NCBI GenBank assembly: GCA_947452355.1
Contig: CANGCU010000031.1
Coordinates: forward strand, 1 to 10,973
Length of the DNA stretch: 10,973 bases
Reading direction: 5' to 3'
Source of the DNA: Microbacteriaceae bacterium
GTDB lineage: Bacteria; Actinomycetota; Actinomycetes; Actinomycetales; Microbacteriaceae
Position numbers and translations under genes: made by a program. Under the pieces are notes generated by a model that worked only from the letters and a program-made list of their open reading frames with translations, ran no database searches and was not told where the DNA came from. Within the stretch, counting starts at the first letter, position 1; each line of letters begins with the position of its first letter. Positions 7,769-10,973 of this stretch are shown here, piece after piece.

Positions 7769-8427
7769 CAAGTCCTCTCGGTGACAAACTTCGCCAATCG
7801 GGGCTTTCCGCGGTCGTTAGTGGAGAGAAGCCAACGGCCGCCAGCTTGTTCAGTGCGATCGGGGGAGTCCGCGGGGTAATTGAGTCAACGGCACCCGGTT
7901 TCCTATTCCTCGTCGTGTTCACGTCAACGGGTCAACTGTTGCCGTCCGTTGTGGCCCCCGTCGCGGTCGCGGTCGTCATTTTGCTTACACGGCTGATCCA
8001 ACGACTCCCCGTCATGCCGGCGGTATCCGGTGGAATTGGTATCGCTCTGAGTGCGGGTCTCGCGTTGTGGACTGGACGTGCCGAGGACAACTTCCTTGGC
8101 GGTTTTCTCATCAACGGAATCTCGGTCGCGGTGATGGCCGTCTCGATACTCGTGCGCCAGCCACTTATCGGCGTTGCCACACGACTTCTCGCCTCGGACA
8201 ACCCACACCTCGACAGTGCGCTCGTTCGTCGAGCGGGGTACGTGTCGACGGCTCTGTGGGCAGCGTTTTTTGCGGTTCGGCTGGTTGTCCAGGTCCCGCT
8301 TTACCTTGCTCATGCGACCGCCGCGCTGGCCGCGACCAAACTTCTCATGGGTGTGCCGCTCTATGCAGCGCTCGTTTGGGTCACCTGGCTCATGATGCGG
8401 TCAGCACTCACCAACGCTGCCCGATAA
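7765..8427 (+). CDS. DUF3159 domain integral membrane protein
   Basis: This is a 220-residue polytopic membrane protein of unknown function, found near dut in actinobacteria. Family marks are the N-terminal SAIGGVRGVIESTAPG (30-45), the loop ALWTGRAEDNFLGG (100-113) and the late LWAAFFAVRLVVQVPLYL (164-181). I count about six hydrophobic segments: 43-58, 61-76, 87-103, 113-131, 158-179 and 186-211. The start is GTG with AGGGA seven bases upstream and a four-base overlap with the DUF3710 gene, making this the last gene of a coupled three-gene unit. In mycobacteria, as I recall, two further genes including an OB-fold protein intervene here, and they are absent. A 55-base gap with a small hairpin follows before aconitase. 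Confidence 0.87.
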   Translation: MTSPLGDKLRQSGLSAVVSGEKPTAASLFSAIGGVRGVIESTAPGFLFLVVFTSTGQLLPSVVAPVAVAVVILLTRLIQRLPVMPAVSGGIGIALSAGLALWTGRAEDNFLGGFLINGISVAVMAVSILVRQPLIGVATRLLASDNPHLDSALVRRAGYVSTALWAAFFAVRLVVQVPLYLAHATAALAATKLLMGVPLYAALVWVTWLMMRSALTNAAR

Positions 8428-8443
8428 CCCGTGGGAGCGGGTT
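8426..8443 (+). terminator. weak hairpin after the dut operon
   Basis: AACCCG (8426-8431) and CGGGTT (8438-8443) form a perfect 6-bp stem with a six-base loop starting at the DUF3159 stop codon. There is no T-run after it (it continues TAGGATTGG), so it may be only a partial terminator, or chance. Actinobacterial terminators often lack strong T-tracts. Confidence 0.35.
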
Positions 8444-8449
8444 TAGGAT
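8444..8449 (+). promoter_or_regulatory. candidate -10 element for aconitase
   Basis: TAGGAT fits the actinobacterial TANNNT -10 pattern and would place transcription start about 27 bases before the GTG, leaving room for the GAGGAG site. No TTGACA-like -35 is seen at 17-18 bases, where the hairpin and the end of the DUF3159 gene lie. Confidence 0.35.
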
Positions 8450-8468
8450 TGGCAGTGTTGTCCCTCGT

Positions 8469-8474
8469 GAGGAG
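8469..8474 (+). promoter_or_regulatory. ribosome binding site of aconitase
   Basis: GAGGAG lies eight bases before the GTG at 8483 and settles the start codon. Confidence 0.7.
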
Positions 8475-8482
8475 TAGGTGCT

Positions 8483-10973
8483 GTGAGCATTGATTCGTTT
8501 GGTTCCAAGGCCACCCTGTCGGTTGACGGTCGTGACTACACGATTTTTCGTCTCGACGCGGTCCCCGGCCACGATCGGTTGCCTTTTAGTCTGAAGATCC
8601 TTTTGGAAAACCTTCTTCGCACGGAAGACGGTGCGAATATCACGTCAGAACAGATCCGTGCGCTCGGAAACTGGGACGCGAACGCCGAGCCCGACACCGA
8701 GATTCAGTTCACTCCTGCTCGAGTTGTGATGCAAGATTTCACCGGCGTTCCCTGCATCGTCGACCTGGCGACAATGCGCGAAGCGGTTGCGGAGCTCGGG
8801 GGAAATCCCGAAAAGATTAATCCACTCGCCCCAGCCGAATTGGTGATTGACCACTCGGTAATCGCTGACCTCTTCGGCAGGGAAGACGCCTTTGAGCGCA
8901 ACGTCGAAATCGAGTATGAGCGCAACGGCGAGCGTTATCAGTTCCTCCGCTGGGGTCAAACGGCATTTGACAATTTCAAAGTGGTTCCGCCGGGGACGGG
9001 AATCGTTCATCAGGTCAATATGGAAAACCTGGCAAAGGTCGTGTACACCCGCGACGTGAACGGCGAAACGCTGGCCTTCCCTGACACGTGTGTCGGAACC
9101 GATTCCCACACGACGATGGTCAACGGTCTCGGAGTTCTCGGCTGGGGTGTCGGCGGCATCGAAGCAGAGGCCGCCATGCTGGGACAACCCGTTTCGATGC
9201 TGATTCCTCGCGTCGTCGGCTTCAAGTTAACCGGCGACATCCCGTCGGGAATCACCGCGACGGACGTCGTTTTGACAATCACGGAAATGCTGCGGAAGCA
9301 CGGCGTGGTCGGAAAATTCGTCGAGTTCTACGGTGACGGCGTTGGTCAAGTTCCGCTCGCGAACCGCGCGACAATCGGAAACATGAGCCCCGAATTCGGC
9401 TCGACAGCTGCGATGTTCCCCGTCGACCAGGTCACGGTGGATTACCTGACGTTGACGGGTCGTCCCGCTGAGACTGTCGCCCTGGTTGAGGCATACGCCA
9501 AGGAACAGGGTCTCTGGCACAACCCGAACAATGAACCGGTGTTCTCGGAGTATCTCGAACTTGACCTCTCGACCGTTGTGCCGTCGATTGCTGGACCGAA
9601 GCGGCCGCAAGACCGAATCGAACTCGACAAGGCAAAAGCCGCATTCGCAAAGGACCTCACGGCCTACGGTGCCGGCAAGGCGGCGACTGTGACGGTCGAC
9701 GGCGAGGAATTTGCCGTTGATAACGGCCACGTCGCCATCGCCGCGATCACGTCGTGTACAAACACCTCGAACCCTTCCGTCATGCTCGCCGCGGGGCTTC
9801 TCGCGCGCAATGCGGTCGCAAAGGGACTCGTGTCGAAGCCATGGGTAAAGACCACGCTGGCACCAGGGTCGAAGGTCGTCACTGACTATTACGAGAAGGC
9901 CGGGCTCATGGACGACCTCGAAGCTCTCGGCTTCTATCTCGTCGGGTACGGATGTACCACGTGTATCGGAAACTCCGGACCTCTTGCCTCCGAAATTTCG
10001 GCAGCGGTCAACGACAACGATCTGGCGGTAACGGCCGTTCTGTCCGGCAACCGAAACTTCGAGGGACGCATCAACCCGGACGTGAAAATGAACTACCTCG
10101 CGTCACCTCCACTCGTCATCGCCTACGCTCTCGCGGGAACGATGAACTTCGATTTCGCTGCCGATGCGCTTGGCCAGGACACGGACGGCAACGACGTTTA
10201 TCTTGCGGATATTTGGCCGTCGGCCGCCGAGGTGCAGAAGACAATCGATTCGTCGATTGACACGGAAATGTTTGTTCGTCAGTACGCGTCGGTTTTCGAT
10301 GGCGACGACCGATGGAAGTCAATTCCAACACCAACCGGAAACGTGTTCGAATGGGATGCCAAATCCACCTACGTTCGCAAGCCCCCGTATTTTGAAGGGA
10401 TGGCGGTCACGCCGTCGCCGGTCTCCGACATTTCGTGTGCGCGTGTCCTCGCCCTGCTCGGTGACTCGGTGACGACCGACCACATCTCGCCTGCCGGGTC
10501 CATCAAGGCCGACACACCAGCGGGTAAATACCTCGAATCGCACGGTGTGCAACGAGCAGACTTCAACTCGTACGGATCTCGCCGTGGAAATCACGAGGTC
10601 ATGATTCGTGGAACCTTTGCGAACATTCGCCTGAAAAATCAGCTGCTCGACGGCGTCGAGGGTGGATACACGCGCGATTTCACCACCGCCAACGGAGACC
10701 AATCGTTTATCTACGACGCGTCGCAGCATTACCAGCAGTCGGGAACGCCTCTGGTGATTCTCGCCGGTAAGGAATACGGTTCAGGTTCGAGCCGTGACTG
10801 GGCGGCGAAGGGCACGAGCCTTCTCGGGGTGAAGGCGGTCATCGCCGAGTCCTTTGAGCGGATCCACCGTTCAAACCTGATTGGTATGGGCGTCATTCCG
10901 TTGCAATTCCCCGTCGGCTCAACGGCCTCGTCACTTGGACTGACCGGTACGGAAGAATTCACCTTCACGGGAA
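8483..10973 (+). CDS. acnA: aconitate hydratase A (aconitase), 3'-truncated by window edge
   Basis: This is the [4Fe-4S] enzyme that interconverts citrate and isocitrate in the TCA cycle. It starts at GTG 8483 ([12 protein letters not shown]) and runs open to the window end, giving 830 codons. Full-length AcnA-type enzymes are about 890-930 residues, so the last part of the swivel domain is missing. The cluster cysteines are Cys425 (in [10 protein letters not shown]), Cys491 and Cys494 (in [10 protein letters not shown]), spaced exactly as in AcnA/IRP-type enzymes. Other landmarks are [11 protein letters not shown] (41-51), [19 protein letters not shown] near 210-228, and in domain 4 the active-site [12 protein letters not shown] and [13 protein letters not shown] blocks. 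It is preceded by GAGGAG and a 55-base gap with its own candidate -10, so it may be transcribed alone or by read-through from the dut operon. Confidence 0.96.
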   Translation, partial: MSIDSFGSKATLSVDGRDYTIFRLDAVPGHDRLPFSLKILLENLLRTEDGANITSEQIRALGNWDANAEPDTEIQFTPARVVMQDFTGVPCIVDLATMREAVAELGGNPEKINPLAPAELVIDHSVIADLFGREDAFERNVEIEYERNGERYQFLRWGQTAFDNFKVVPPGTGIVHQVNMENLAKVVYTRDVNGETLAFPDTCVGTDSHTTMVNGLGVLGWGVGGIEAEAAMLGQPVSMLIPRVVGFKLTGDIPSGITATDVVLTITEMLRKHGVVGKFVEFYGDGVGQVPLANRATIGNMSPEFGSTAAMFPVDQVTVDYLTLTGRPAETVALVEAYAKEQGLWHNPNNEPVFSEYLELDLSTVVPSIAGPKRPQDRIELDKAKAAFAKDLTAYGAGKAATVTVDGEEFAVDNGHVAIAAITSCTNTSNPSVMLAAGLLARNAVAKGLVSKPWVKTTLAPGSKVVTDYYEKAGLMDDLEALGFYLVGYGCTTCIGNSGPLASEISAAVNDNDLAVTAVLSGNRNFEGRINPDVKMNYLASPPLVIAYALAGTMNFDFAADALGQDTDGNDVYLADIWPSAAEVQKTIDSSIDTEMFVRQYASVFDGDDRWKSIPTPTGNVFEWDAKSTYVRKPPYFEGMAVTPSPVSDISCARVLALLGDSVTTDHISPAGSIKADTPAGKYLESHGVQRADFNSYGSRRGNHEVMIRGTFANIRLKNQLLDGVEGGYTRDFTTANGDQSFIYDASQHYQQSGTPLVILAGKEYGSGSSRDWAAKGTSLLGVKAVIAESFERIHRSNLIGMGVIPLQFPVGSTASSLGLTGTEEFTFTG

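Noticed and set aside
7103..7771. Minus-strand open frame of 222 codons spanning dut and the DUF3710 gene
   Set aside because: It runs antisense to two conserved, coupled genes and its product is Arg-rich with no recognisable fold.
9227..9730. Minus-strand open frame opposite aconitase (also 8645-9187)
   Set aside because: It is antisense to the conserved aconitase core and is explained by codon bias in that gene.
1..10973. tRNA, rRNA, CRISPR array, insertion sequence, integrase or phage gene
   Set aside because: No cloverleaf, periodic direct repeats, transposase motifs or terminal inverted repeats were seen; all but about 216 bases are accounted for by core genes.

Overview
The window reads as chromosomal core sequence from a high-GC Gram-positive (Actinobacteria), most likely Microbacteriaceae. 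I infer this from protein families that are essentially actinobacterial (SepH, DUF4193, DUF3093, DUF3710, DUF3159), from their order around dut, and from the character of the topoisomerase and aconitase genes. GC looks to be in the mid fifties from a few lines counted by eye. That is modest for the family and would suit a compact-genome aquatic lineage, but this is inference. I see no mobile element, tRNA, rRNA, CRISPR array or phage gene.

Layout: (1) 1-1337, plus: the C-terminal two thirds of a type IIA topoisomerase B subunit (parE-like), cut by the window edge. (2) 1334-3751, minus: the partner A subunit (parC-like), convergent with it. (3) 3753-4859, plus: a nucleotide pyrophosphatase/phosphodiesterase of the alkaline phosphatase superfamily. 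(4) 4860-5879, minus: the cell-division regulator SepH. (5) 6026-6316, plus: a DUF4193 zinc-ribbon-like protein. (6) 6313-6738, minus: a DUF3093 membrane protein. (7) 6753-8427, plus: a translationally coupled operon of dut, a DUF3710 protein and a DUF3159 membrane protein. (8) 8483-end, plus: aconitase, cut at the right edge.

The genes serve DNA topology and chromosome segregation (topoisomerase IV-like pair), divisome control (SepH), nucleotide-pool hygiene (dUTPase) and the TCA cycle (aconitase), plus four conserved actinobacterial proteins of unknown role. The striking property is packing. Strand alternates gene by gene through the first seven genes. Two convergent pairs overlap by exactly the tetramer CTAA/TTAG, a third abuts with no base between stops, and two same-strand pairs overlap by 4 bases. 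Only about 216 bases (about 2%) lie between genes, and the only sizeable gap is the 146 bases between sepH and the DUF4193 gene.

I found no convincing undescribed system. The points worth a second look are the packing itself, the divergent starts 1-2 bases apart at parC and the phosphodiesterase gene, a 19-base palindrome placed like an operator in front of sepH, and a dut operon that is short compared with relatives.
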